64,000 nt of DNA, from positions 1-64,000 of the forward strand of contig NZ_WLVL01000003.1 of assembly GCF_009707125.1 (NCBI RefSeq), read 5' to 3'. Origin of the DNA: Arsenicicoccus cauae (GTDB taxonomy: Bacteria; Actinomycetota; Actinomycetes; Actinomycetales; Dermatophilaceae). Below are positions 25,805 through 33,992 of the stretch, one piece after another (the stretch's first letter is position 1; the number at the start of each line of letters is the position of its first letter). A program made the position numbers and the translations under genes. The notes beneath the pieces are model-generated. The model was given only the letters and a program-made list of their open reading frames with translations, ran no database searches and was not told where the DNA came from.

Positions 25805-27493
25805 TCAGGGCCTCGGGGTGGGGCGTGGGTCGGGCGGCGGGGACGGCGAGGTGGGCGAGGCGGGAGGCGGCAGGTCGAGGGCCGGGTCCCGTGCCGGGGG
25901 GCACGTGGGTGCCGGGACGCTGGTCGCGCTCGGTGCCGGCGAGGGCTGCGCCGGGTCCGTGGACGGCGGCGGCACCGTCGTCGCGCAGGCCGCGACCGCC
26001 GAGGCGTAGGCCGTCGCCAGGTCCTCGCGACGGCGAGTCTCCGCGTCGTAGGCCGCCAGGGCCTGCTGGTAGCCCTCGAGCGCCACCCGGTAGGTCTCCT
26101 GCTGGGCGCGGATGGTCGCCCACGCGCTCTCCACCTGCTGCGCGGCCACCGCGTAGTCGGTGTAGGCCTGCGCCTCGCGCTGGTAGCGCTGCCACGCCTG
26201 CTCGTAGGCCCGGACCGCCGCGGGGTAGGCCGCGACGGCGGCCTGCATGGCCGTCACCGCCGCCTTCCTCCGCTGCTCCTGCGTGGCGGCCGCCGCCTGC
26301 TCGTCGTAGGTCGGCGCGATGGTGCCGGTGAACGCCCAGCCGCAGCCGGGCCCCCGCTCGTCGGGGGCGGGCGCGAGGTAGGACGTCTGGACGGGGTAGG
26401 GCGTCGGCGGCTGCGGCTCGGTAGGGCTCGGGACCGGGTCGGGGGCCCGCTCGGGCCAGTAGGGCGGTTGTGGCGGCGTGGGGGTCGTGACGGGAGGCAA
26501 CGGGGTGCCGGCGTGCGGGGGCGCGAGGTCGGGCAGCGGCGTGCCCTGGGCCGGCAGGTCCACCCCGCGAGGCACCTGCAGGCCCGTGAAGGCGGTCCGC
26601 GTGATGAGCGGAGAGCGGGCGAAGTCGGCCGTCGTCGAGTCCTGGTCGGCGCACAGCGGAGCGAGCAGCTGGGCCAGCCGGCGGTCGAGGTCGGCCGCGG
26701 CGTCCTCGGGCACGGGCCGCCCGGTGCCGGACACCGACACCACCACGTCGCCGCGCCGGAACAGCACCGACCGCGTGTCCACCGCCCCCTTGGTCCTGGC
26801 GGCCCGCAGCGTCTGCACACCGAGCCCCGAGGAGGCCGTCACCCGGGTCTGCCCCACGCACTCCTGGCGCGCGACCAGCATCGCGTCGAGGGCCGGTGCA
26901 CCGGCTCCCGGCCCGTATGCCGTGGCCGTCACCGTCACGCCGGAGCCGAACCCTCCGGCGCCCGGCGGGCTCGCCCAGGTGCGCGAGCGCGACAGGACCG
27001 GCGAGACGGGGGTGTCGCACGTGGGCGACACGGCCGGCGACACGGTGCCCGTCACGGACGACGCGTCGACCAGGCCGGACGGCATCCCCGCCGGCACGGG
27101 CGCGAGGAGGGCGCGCAGCACGCCGGCCGCCGGAGCCGCCTCGGCCCGGGCCAGGGCGGCGCGCGTGGTGGCGGGTGGTGGCGCAGCGACGGTCGTCCGC
27201 TCCGGGCGCTGGTTGGTGAACCTCAGCGAGGGGTACATCGCGGTCAGCAGCAGCACCGCGCACACGCACCCGACCAGCACGCCCAGCAGCGCGCGACCGG
27301 CGTACACCCGGGCCTCGCGCTCCGGGTCCTGCGGTGACGCGCGCAACCACCGGGGCAGCCGGTCCGCACCGGCCGGCCGCGGGTGCTCCGGGCGCTCCGT
27401 GGGGTCCAGGGTGTCTCCGTCGCTGGGGTCGTCGTGGCAGGTCCCGTCACCGTACCAACGCAACCGATGGCCCAGCCGCATCCCGGTCCGCAC
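25805..27493 (-). CDS. Membrane-anchored Pro-rich, coiled-coil extracytoplasmic protein of unknown function
   Basis: Not recognised. The 562-residue product has a cytoplasmic N-terminus, one membrane helix (about 67-87, ALLGVLVGCVCAVLLL), then a large outer part. Residues about 120-310 form a Gly/Thr/Val-rich domain with paired cysteines; about 310-375 is a Pro-rich linker; about 385-505 is a long helical region rich in Ala/Gln/Tyr with Y-xx-A and Q-x-A spacing, probably a coiled coil; the tail is Pro/Ser-rich. Start is GTG 27493 or ATG 27481. It is 2 bases upstream of the penicillin-binding protein gene, which suggests a partner in cell-wall synthesis. This is inference from context only. 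Confidence 0.65.
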   Translation of the reverse strand: MRTGMRLGHRLRWYGDGTCHDDPSDGDTLDPTERPEHPRPAGADRLPRWLRASPQDPEREARVYAGRALLGVLVGCVCAVLLLTAMYPSLRFTNQRPERTTVAAPPPATTRAALARAEAAPAAGVLRALLAPVPAGMPSGLVDASSVTGTVSPAVSPTCDTPVSPVLSRSRTWASPPGAGGFGSGVTVTATAYGPGAGAPALDAMLVARQECVGQTRVTASSGLGVQTLRAARTKGAVDTRSVLFRRGDVVVSVSGTGRPVPEDAAADLDRRLAQLLAPLCADQDSTTADFARSPLITRTAFTGLQVPRGVDLPAQGTPLPDLAPPHAGTPLPPVTTPTPPQPPYWPERAPDPVPSPTEPQPPTPYPVQTSYLAPAPDERGPGCGWAFTGTIAPTYDEQAAAATQEQRRKAAVTAMQAAVAAYPAAVRAYEQAWQRYQREAQAYTDYAVAAQQVESAWATIRAQQETYRVALEGYQQALAAYDAETRRREDLATAYASAVAACATTVPPPSTDPAQPSPAPSATSVPAPTCPPARDPALDLPPPASPTSPSPPPDPRPTPRP

Positions 27494-27496
27494 ACG

Positions 27497-27534
27497 CCAG
27501 CGGGCCCCGGACCGATCGGTCCGGGGCCCGCTGG
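27497..27534. terminator. Perfect 38-base palindrome between tRNA-Val and the coiled-coil gene
   Basis: Nineteen-base arms meet without a spacer at 27515/27516. It lies 3 bases past the tRNA-Val 3' end, so it should terminate the tRNA transcript, yet it is also only 4 bases from the GTG of the next gene and would sit in that gene's leader or promoter. Confidence 0.85.
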
Positions 27535-27537
27535 AGG

Positions 27538-27612
27538 TGGTGGGCGATACTGGGTTTGAACCAGTGACCTCTTCCGTGTCAAGGAAGCGCGCTACCGCTG
27601 CGCCAATCGCCC
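27538..27612 (-). tRNA. tRNA-Val (anticodon GAC), copy 2
   Basis: Identical in all 75 bases to the copy at 23277-23351, CCA encoded. Separated from tRNA-Cys by one base, so the two are processed from one transcript. Confidence 0.93.
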
Positions 27613-27613
27613 G

Positions 27614-27684
27614 AGGTGGAGACGGGATTTGAACCCGTGTACACGGCTTTGCAGGCCGTTGCCTCGCCTCTCGGCCACTCCACC
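27614..27684 (-). tRNA. tRNA-Cys (anticodon GCA)
   Basis: Acceptor GGTGGAG/CTCCACC, anticodon stem ACGGC/GCCGT with loop CTGCAAA, T loop TTCAAAT, discriminator T as expected for Cys; CCA not encoded (71 bases). Confidence 0.92.
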
Positions 27685-27741
27685 GTGCCGATGCGCCAGC
27701 ATGGTGGCAGGTGCAACCATGCTAGCCAATGCATCACCGGA

Positions 27742-27776
27742 GGGTCCGAGGACCCCCCTGAGGGTCCAGGACCCTC
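27742..27776 (-). repeat. Two tandem short hairpins after tRNA-Gly copy 2
   Basis: gggtcc/ggaccc (27742-27747 with 27750-27755) and gagggtcc/ggaccctc (27760-27767 with 27769-27776). They lie between tRNA-Gly and tRNA-Cys on the minus strand and could be processing or terminator structures. Confidence 0.6.
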
Positions 27777-27778
27777 GG

Positions 27779-27851
27779 AGCGGACAACCGGGCTCGAACC
27801 GGCGACCTCAACCTTGGCAAGGTTGCGCTCTACCAACTGAGCTATGTCCGC
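27779..27851 (-). tRNA. tRNA-Gly (anticodon GCC), copy 2
   Basis: Identical in all 73 bases to the copy at 23389-23461; CCA not encoded. First gene of a Gly-Cys-Val tRNA run read leftwards. Confidence 0.93.
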
Positions 27852-27901
27852 GTGCTGCACCGTGCGGTCGCCGGATCTTGGTGAATCCGCAGCGTGCACC
27901 T

Positions 27902-28972
27902 TCACCCGCCGTGCGTGCTGACCGACACTAACCGATGCCGCCGCGGGACGTCCAATTCCTGAGCACCCCGCGCGTCGGCCACGAGACCCACGATCACCGG
28001 CCCGAACGGCGAGGTCCGCGGGCGCGGCTCGCGGCGCACCTCGAGCTCGGTCCGGATCGCCTCGACCACCCGGGCCCGGGCGCTGGGCCGGTCGGGCACG
28101 GGCCACAGGTGGCGGACGGCAGCGTTCATGGCGGCTCCGATCAGGACGGCGATGGCGAGGAGGTAGAGCCAGACGAGCAGGACGATGGGTGCGGACAGTG
28201 GTCCGTAGACGGAGGTCCCGCCGATGGACGCACCGAGCCAGGTCCGCACGACGTAGGAGACGAGCACCCAGAGCACCACGGTGAGGGCGGCCCCCGGAAG
28301 GTCCCGGCGCCAGGGCGAGCGCCGGGGCGTGGCAACGTGGTAGAGCGAGGTCACCGCCCACAGCACGCCACCGGTGACGAGGGTCCCGTGGACGATGCCG
28401 ACGAGCACCTCCGGCCCCGGCAGGACCCGGGACAGGATCGCGGGGCCGAGCAGGACCAGCGGCATCAGCACTGCGCCGACCATCACGGCGACGGAGTACA
28501 TCGTGAAGGACAGGGTCCGGGTGCGCACGATGCCGCGGACCCCGCTCTGGCCATACATGATCGAGATGGTGTCGATGAAGACGTTCAGGGCCCGCGAACC
28601 CGACCACAGGGACAGGACGAACCCCAGCGACACCAGATCGATGCGACCTCCCCGCAGCACCTCGTCGATCGTCGGGACGATGACCGCGCCCACGCTGTCG
28701 TCCGTCAGGAACCGCCGCGCGTAGGCGGCGAGCCCGGCCACCACCTGGTCGACGGTGCCCTGCCCGGCCCAGCTCCCGGCATATCCCAGTCCCCCGATCA
28801 GGCCGAGGACCAGCGGGGGCAGGGAGAGGAGGGCGAAGAAGCCCGCCTCGGAGGCGAGCCCTGTCACGCGGTAGCGCAGGCAGACGCGGACCGTCTCGCG
28901 CACGAGGCGCGCGAAGGACAGCCCACCGGGCACCTGCTGGAGCAGGTGTCGCAGGGCCGTCCGAGGGGTCAT
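27902..28972 (-). CDS. YihY/virulence factor BrkB family membrane protein
   Basis: Polytopic inner-membrane protein of unclear function (once called ribonuclease BN by mistake). The 356-residue product has about six membrane segments; EAGFFALLSLPPLVLGLIGG is the first and carries the family's A-x-x-A/S-FFALLSLxP pattern, and GPLSAPIVLLVWLYLLAIAVLIGAAMNA is the last with the conserved W-x-Y and G-A-x-x-N-A signature. ATG at 28972 was chosen because a TAGCGT box lies 7 bases upstream and no similarity is seen before it. The C-terminal 70 residues are hydrophilic. Confidence 0.85.
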   Translation of the reverse strand: MTPRTALRHLLQQVPGGLSFARLVRETVRVCLRYRVTGLASEAGFFALLSLPPLVLGLIGGLGYAGSWAGQGTVDQVVAGLAAYARRFLTDDSVGAVIVPTIDEVLRGGRIDLVSLGFVLSLWSGSRALNVFIDTISIMYGQSGVRGIVRTRTLSFTMYSVAVMVGAVLMPLVLLGPAILSRVLPGPEVLVGIVHGTLVTGGVLWAVTSLYHVATPRRSPWRRDLPGAALTVVLWVLVSYVVRTWLGASIGGTSVYGPLSAPIVLLVWLYLLAIAVLIGAAMNAAVRHLWPVPDRPSARARVVEAIRTELEVRREPRPRTSPFGPVIVGLVADARGAQELDVPRRHRLVSVSTHGG

Positions 28973-28979
28973 GGCCACG

Positions 28980-28985
28980 ACGCTA
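28980..28985 (-). promoter_or_regulatory. Candidate -10 box of the YihY gene (leaderless)
   Basis: TAGCGT on the minus strand, 7 bases before the ATG at 28972. Confidence 0.35.
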
Positions 28986-29040
28986 GGACGCGCGCCCGGC
29001 CGGGACGGCTGGGGCACGAGGGGCACGTGGGGCTCGTTGT

Positions 29041-29090
29041 CGAGACGTGATGTCGTCTCGCCGAGACCCGCAATCCCCCGGGGGGTCTCG
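29041..29090. promoter_or_regulatory. Two adjacent inverted repeats built on CGAGAC, upstream of glgX
   Basis: cgagacg/cgtctcg (29041-29047 with 29054-29060) and cgagaccc/gggtctcg (29062-29069 with 29083-29090) lie next to each other in the divergent spacer, just before a TAAGGT -10-like box (29099-29104). This could be a repressor operator for glgX. Confidence 0.45.
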
Positions 29091-29154
29091 TGGACCGCGT
29101 AAGGTGACCGGTTGATCGATCCCACCACCACTGCACGCGAGGACGAACCCCTTC

Positions 29155-31494
29155 ATGGAAATCTGGCCCGGCAAGCCGTATCCCCTCGGCGCCACGTTCG
29201 ACGGCAGCGGCGTGAACTTCGCCGTCTTCTCCGAGGTCGCCGAGCACGTCGAGCTGTGCCTCGTCGACGACGAGGGCGCGGAGCAGCGCGTCTCCCTCAC
29301 CGAGGTCGACGGCTACGTGTGGCACTGCTACATCCCGCAGATCCAGCCGGGTCAGCGCTACGGATATCGCGTCCACGGCCCCTTCGACCCGGCGAGCGGC
29401 CACCGGTGCAACCCGGCCAAGCTGCTGCTCGACCCCTACGCCAAGGCGATCGACGGCCAGATCAGCAACGACGAGGCGCTGTTCTCCTACCGGTTCGACG
29501 ACCCGTCGGCGTTCAACGACATCGACTCCCTCGGCCATACGATGCTGTCCGTCGTCATCAACCCCTACTTCGACTGGGGCCACGACCGACCGCCGCGCCG
29601 GGAGTACCACGACACGATCATCTACGAGGCGCACGTCAAGGGCCTGACGATGACGCACCCCGAGGTGCCCGAGGACATCCGCGGCACGTACGCCGCCATC
29701 GCGCACCCGGCCGTGATCACGCACCTCAAGCAGCTCGGCATCACGGCGATCGAGCTGCTCCCGGTGCACCAGTTCATCCAGGACACCTCGCTGCAGGAGA
29801 AGGGGCTGCGCAACTACTGGGGCTACAACACCATCGGCTTCCTCGCCCCGCACAACGAGTACGCCTCCTCCGGCACCCGCGGCCAGCAGGTCACGGAGTT
29901 CAAGGCCATGGTCAAGGCGCTGCACGAGGCCGACATCGAGGTCATCCTCGACGTCGTCTACAACCACACGGCCGAGGGCAACCACATGGGCCCGACGCTG
30001 GCCTTCCGCGGCCTGGACAACAACGCGTACTACCGCCTCGTGAGCGACGACCTCGCGAGCTACTACGACACCACGGGCACCGGCAACTCGCTGCTGATGC
30101 GCAACCCGCACGTGCTGCAGCTCATCATGGACTCGCTGCGCTACTGGGTCACCGAGATGCACGTCGACGGCTTCCGGTTCGACCTGGCGGCGACCCTCGC
30201 ACGTCAGTTCCACGAGGTCGACAAGCTGTCGGCGTTCTTCGACCTGATCCAGCAGGACCCGGTGGTCAGCCAGGTCAAGCTGATCGCCGAGCCGTGGGAC
30301 GTGGGCGACGGCGGCTACCAGGTCGGCAACTTCCCCCCGCTGTGGACCGAGTGGAACGGCAAGTACCGCGACACCGTCCGCGACTTCTGGCGCGGGGAGC
30401 CCTCGACCATCGGCGAGTTCGCCTCGCGCATCACGGGATCCAGCGACCTGTACGCCCACTCGGCCCGCAAGCCGATCGCGTCGATCAACTTCGTCATCGC
30501 GCACGACGGCTTCACGCTGCGCGACCTCGTGTCCTACAACGACAAGCACAACGACGCCAACGGCGAGGGCAACAACGACGGCGAGAGCCACAACCGGTCG
30601 TGGAACTGCGGGGTCGAGGGCCCGACCGACGACCCCGAGATCAACGCCCTGCGCGCCCAGCAGCAGCGCAACTTCCTCACCACCCTGCTCGTCAGCCAGG
30701 GGGTGCCGATGCTGGCCCACGGCGACGAGCTGGGGCGCAGCCAGGGCGGCAACAACAACGGCTACTGCCAGGACAACGAGATCTCCTGGATCGACTGGGA
30801 CCTCGACGCCGACGACCTCGCGCTTCAGCAGTTCACGGCCAAGCTGACCGCGCTGCGCTCCGCCCACCCCGTGTTCCGGCGCCGTCGGTTCTTCGCCGGC
30901 GACGCGGCCCACGGCGGCATGTCCGACCTCGGCGACATCGCCTGGTTCACCGCCCACGGCACGCAGATGTCCGACCAGGACTGGGAGTCCGGCTACGCCA
31001 AGACGCTGAGCGTCTTCCTCAACGGTCACGCCATCGCCGCCCCGGACCAGCGCGGGCGCATGGTCGTCGACGACGACTTCCTGCTGCTGTTCAACGCCCA
31101 CCACGACCACATCGACTTCACGATGCCGCCGGAGGACTACGGCACCGAGTGGACCGTGGTGCTCGACACCGCCGACCCGGAGCTGACCGAGCCCCGCGTC
31201 TGGGCGGCCCGCAGCGTCAACCGCGTCCCGGCTCGCTCGGTGGTGGTCCTGCGGTCCGAGCAGCCGGCCGAGCAGGCCTCCCCCGGGCTGGCGTCGCCGC
31301 TCACCGCCAAGACCGGTGCCGGCATCACGGGGCCGGTCACGACCGACCCCGCCGCCCGCCCGGCCCCCACCGAGCCGGTGACGCACCAGCACCAGGACAA
31401 GGACGACAGCGCCGACAGCGGTGCGGACGACCAGGCCGGCGGGTCGAGCGGCGGCAAGGCCCAGGCCGCGACCAAGGCGGACGGCGAGGGCTGA
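29155..31494 (+). CDS. glgX: Glycogen debranching enzyme GlgX
   Basis: Hydrolyses alpha-1,6 branches of phosphorylase-limited glycogen in the cytoplasm. The 779-residue product starts MEIWPGKPYPLGATFDG with an N-terminal CBM48 domain (about 1-100), then a GH13 barrel: region I DVVYNHTAEGNHMG, region II DGFRFDLAATL (nucleophile Asp), region III IAEPWDVG (acid Glu), region IV VIAHDGFTLRDLVSYNDKHN (Asp). Canonical GlgX ends near residue 700; this one has an extra 75-residue tail rich in Ala, Thr, Asp and Gly, with HQHQDKDDSADSGADDQ. No ribosome site is obvious beyond gaggacg. Glycogen synthase and phosphorylase genes are not in the window. Confidence 0.94.
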   Translation: MEIWPGKPYPLGATFDGSGVNFAVFSEVAEHVELCLVDDEGAEQRVSLTEVDGYVWHCYIPQIQPGQRYGYRVHGPFDPASGHRCNPAKLLLDPYAKAIDGQISNDEALFSYRFDDPSAFNDIDSLGHTMLSVVINPYFDWGHDRPPRREYHDTIIYEAHVKGLTMTHPEVPEDIRGTYAAIAHPAVITHLKQLGITAIELLPVHQFIQDTSLQEKGLRNYWGYNTIGFLAPHNEYASSGTRGQQVTEFKAMVKALHEADIEVILDVVYNHTAEGNHMGPTLAFRGLDNNAYYRLVSDDLASYYDTTGTGNSLLMRNPHVLQLIMDSLRYWVTEMHVDGFRFDLAATLARQFHEVDKLSAFFDLIQQDPVVSQVKLIAEPWDVGDGGYQVGNFPPLWTEWNGKYRDTVRDFWRGEPSTIGEFASRITGSSDLYAHSARKPIASINFVIAHDGFTLRDLVSYNDKHNDANGEGNNDGESHNRSWNCGVEGPTDDPEINALRAQQQRNFLTTLLVSQGVPMLAHGDELGRSQGGNNNGYCQDNEISWIDWDLDADDLALQQFTAKLTALRSAHPVFRRRRFFAGDAAHGGMSDLGDIAWFTAHGTQMSDQDWESGYAKTLSVFLNGHAIAAPDQRGRMVVDDDFLLLFNAHHDHIDFTMPPEDYGTEWTVVLDTADPELTEPRVWAARSVNRVPARSVVVLRSEQPAEQASPGLASPLTAKTGAGITGPVTTDPAARPAPTEPVTHQHQDKDDSADSGADDQAGGSSGGKAQAATKADGEG

Positions 31495-31519
31495 GTCCCG
31501 CTCCGCACCCCGTTCGCGC

Positions 31520-31556
31520 AGCGGGCCCGCCTCGTCCTGGACGAGGCGGGCCCGCT
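31520..31556. terminator. Hairpin terminator after glgX
   Basis: Arms 31520-31535 and 31541-31556 are perfectly complementary (agcgggcccgcctcgt paired with its complement), with a five-base loop. It lies between convergent glgX and the polyphosphate kinase gene and may serve both. Confidence 0.85.
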
Positions 31557-31605
31557 CGTATGCCGGACGCTGGGCACCCGACGTGGGCGCCGGGTGCCGC
31601 GAGAC

Positions 31606-32658
31606 TCAGGTCTGGGCGAGGCGCTCCTGCTCGGTCGCCACGTCGAAGGTCGCCGCCGGCCACTCCAGGTCCAGCCCCCGCAGGTGCTCGAGCAGGATCT
31701 GCTGGACCGCGAGCCGGGCGTACCACTTGCGGTCCGCCGGGACGACGTGCCAGGGCGCGCCCTTGGTGCTCGTCTTGGCCAGCACCGCCTGGTAGGCCTC
31801 CATGTAGTCGTCCCAGCGTCCCCGCTCGGCGATGTCGCCCGGGTTGTACTTGTAGTACTTGTCCGGACGGGCGAGGCGCTCCCCGAGGCGCGACCGCTGC
31901 TCGTCGGAGGAGATGTGCAGCATCACCTTGACGACGGTGATCCCCCGCGCCAGGGCGGCCCGCTCGAAGGCGTTGATCTGGGCGTAGCGCCGCATCCACT
32001 CGGCGCGCGGCACCAGCTCGTTGACCCGGACGACCAGCACGTCCTCGTACTGCGACCGGTCGAACACCCCGAGCTGACCGGGGTCGGGCAGCGCCCGCTC
32101 GATGCGCCACAGGAAGTCGTGGGCGCGCTCCTCGGGCGTGGGCGCCTTGAAGGCGGTGTACTTGACGCCGCCCGGGTCGGTCGCGCCGACCACGTGGCGC
32201 ATGATGCCGCCCTTGCCGGAGGTGTCCATGCCCTGCACGAGCAGTAGGACCGACGGTCCGTCGCCGTCCTTGCCGTTCGCCCAGAGGCGCTCCTGCAGGT
32301 CGGACAGCTCGGTCTGGCCCTCCACGAGGTCCATCGCGGCCGACTTCTTGTCGCCGGAGTAGCCCGGCGTGGACCGGGTGTCCACGTCCGCGAGCACGAA
32401 TCCCCGCTCCACGCGCAGGGCCTCGCTGAACGTGAAGTCCGGGTCGCCGAAGGCGAGCGGCGCCGTGACCACCTCCGAGGCGCCGTCCTTCGACGTCTTG
32501 CCGCGGTCCTTCTTCGACGCCTTCTTGGACGCCTTCTGGTCGTCCTTGTGCGCCTTCGCCTCGTCGGTCGCGGCTGCGCTGCCCTCGTCCCGGACGAGCG
32601 TCTCGACGGCCTCGTCGGCGCGGTCGGCGGCCTTCTTCTTCTTGGAGGTCTTTGCCAT
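31606..32658 (-). CDS. ppk2: Polyphosphate kinase 2 family protein
   Basis: Transfers phosphate between polyphosphate and nucleotides. The 350-residue product has Walker A in GMDTSGKGG (about residue 141), Walker B in FDRSQYEDVLVVRV (about 195) and the lid segment SSDEQRSRLGERLA, the features of PPK2 enzymes. The first 60 residues are an unusual lysine/alanine/aspartate-rich leader (KTSKKKKAADRADE...KASKKASKKDRGK) that could bind polyphosphate or nucleic acid. ATG at 32658 follows the alpha/beta hydrolase stop by 5 bases. Confidence 0.92.
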   Translation of the reverse strand: MAKTSKKKKAADRADEAVETLVRDEGSAAATDEAKAHKDDQKASKKASKKDRGKTSKDGASEVVTAPLAFGDPDFTFSEALRVERGFVLADVDTRSTPGYSGDKKSAAMDLVEGQTELSDLQERLWANGKDGDGPSVLLLVQGMDTSGKGGIMRHVVGATDPGGVKYTAFKAPTPEERAHDFLWRIERALPDPGQLGVFDRSQYEDVLVVRVNELVPRAEWMRRYAQINAFERAALARGITVVKVMLHISSDEQRSRLGERLARPDKYYKYNPGDIAERGRWDDYMEAYQAVLAKTSTKGAPWHVVPADRKWYARLAVQQILLEHLRGLDLEWPAATFDVATEQERLAQT

Positions 32659-32663
32659 GCGGC

Positions 32664-33899
32664 TTATGGTCGCACCCCCGGCGCAGGTGGGGCCGCACCT
32701 CGGCCCACGAAGCCCTCGACGAGTTGCTCCCACCGCTGCTGGTCGACGTTCCACTCCTTGCAGTGCCGGGCGACCTGCCAGGTCTCCAGCTGGACGAGGT
32801 CGGGCCGCGCCGCGGCCAGGTCGAGCGAGCGCTGGGCGGGCACGAACTCGTCGTCGAGCGAGTGCATCAGCAGGATGGGGTGACGCAGCTCGTCGGCCCG
32901 CCGCACGAAGTCGGTGGCCGCCAGGTCGATCACCGACTCGATCCCCACCAGGTGCCGTCCGGGAGGCACGCCGAGCAGCCGCATGCTCAGCGTAGTGAGC
33001 TGCCCGGGCACCCGCATCGCGCGCGCGTGGTGGTGCAGGACGTCCGGCCAGTCGACGACCGGCCCGTCCAGGACCACCTGCGAGATGCGGTCCCCGTGCG
33101 TGGAGTTGATGAGGGTCTGCAGCACGATCGCCCCGCCCATCGACCACCCGACGAGGACGACGTCTCGGGCGCCGTGCTCCAGGGCGTAGGCGACGGCAGC
33201 GTCCACGTCACGCCACTCGGACAGCCCGAGGCCGTACAACCCGTCGTTGCTGGCGGGGGCGACCTGGTCGTTGCGGTAGGACGGGGTGAGGCAGGTCAGG
33301 CCGGCGCGGTGCAGGGCGGCGATCCCACGCACGGTCTCCTCCCGGCCCGCGCCGCGACCGTGCACGAGCACGGCCCACCGGCTTCCGTCGACGCGGCCGC
33401 CCGGCGGCGGGACCAGCCAGGACGGCAGCGGACCGACCTCGCCGGGGACGTCCACGTCGCGCGTCGGGAGGCCCAGCGCGCCGTCGGGTCGCAGGGCGTA
33501 GTAGTAGGAGTGGAACCGGGCCGGTCCGGCGTGCAGCCGCCCGAGGTCGACGCCGTGCAGCCGCCGGGTGATGGTGCCCTGCCCCGGGTGGTCGGCCAGG
33601 ATCCGGCCGAACCTCACGTGAGACTGCCCGCCGTCCAGGAACAGGCCGTACTTGCCGGGCACCACGGTCTCGGCCGTGCGGCTCAGCGTGATGCTCCGCT
33701 CGTCGAAGGACACCACCTCGGTGTCGTCGGGGCGTCTGCGTTCCGGCGTCACGACCTTCTTGGCGAGGTAGACCGCGGCACTCAGCCAGCCCGTCGCGGC
33801 TCCGACCGCCCCGACACCGCCGGCCACGGCTGCCGCCACCGCCCGAGGGTGCGCGCGCAGCACACCGGCGGGCCCCCCTGCCCTGTCGCGCGTGCTCAC
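32664..33899 (-). CDS. Alpha/beta hydrolase with N-terminal membrane anchor
   Basis: Serine hydrolase of unknown substrate. The 411-residue product has an N-terminal hydrophobic segment (about 18-46) and a roughly 120-residue region before the hydrolase fold. RWAVLVHGRGAG is the oxyanion strand, VLVGWSMGGAIV the nucleophile elbow (Ser), LLMHSLDDEFVP the acid and VARHCKEWN the histidine, so the triad is complete. GTG at 33899 is chosen because the conserved leader starts there and the frame before it is unrelated. First gene of a two-gene unit with ppk2. Confidence 0.82.
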   Translation of the reverse strand: MSTRDRAGGPAGVLRAHPRAVAAAVAGGVGAVGAATGWLSAAVYLAKKVVTPERRRPDDTEVVSFDERSITLSRTAETVVPGKYGLFLDGGQSHVRFGRILADHPGQGTITRRLHGVDLGRLHAGPARFHSYYYALRPDGALGLPTRDVDVPGEVGPLPSWLVPPPGGRVDGSRWAVLVHGRGAGREETVRGIAALHRAGLTCLTPSYRNDQVAPASNDGLYGLGLSEWRDVDAAVAYALEHGARDVVLVGWSMGGAIVLQTLINSTHGDRISQVVLDGPVVDWPDVLHHHARAMRVPGQLTTLSMRLLGVPPGRHLVGIESVIDLAATDFVRRADELRHPILLMHSLDDEFVPAQRSLDLAAARPDLVQLETWQVARHCKEWNVDQQRWEQLVEGFVGRGAAPPAPGVRP

Positions 33900-33992
33900 C
33901 CGCCCATCGTGACATCCGAGGGCGCGCGGGTGGGTCAGGTGGCGCGAGCGTGGCGCGGCATACGGCCCTCGACGAGGGACACAATGGGCCGT

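Noticed and set aside
28969-31392. 807-codon minus-strand frame across glgX
   Set aside because: Antisense shadow; the plus-strand protein has all GH13 catalytic regions.
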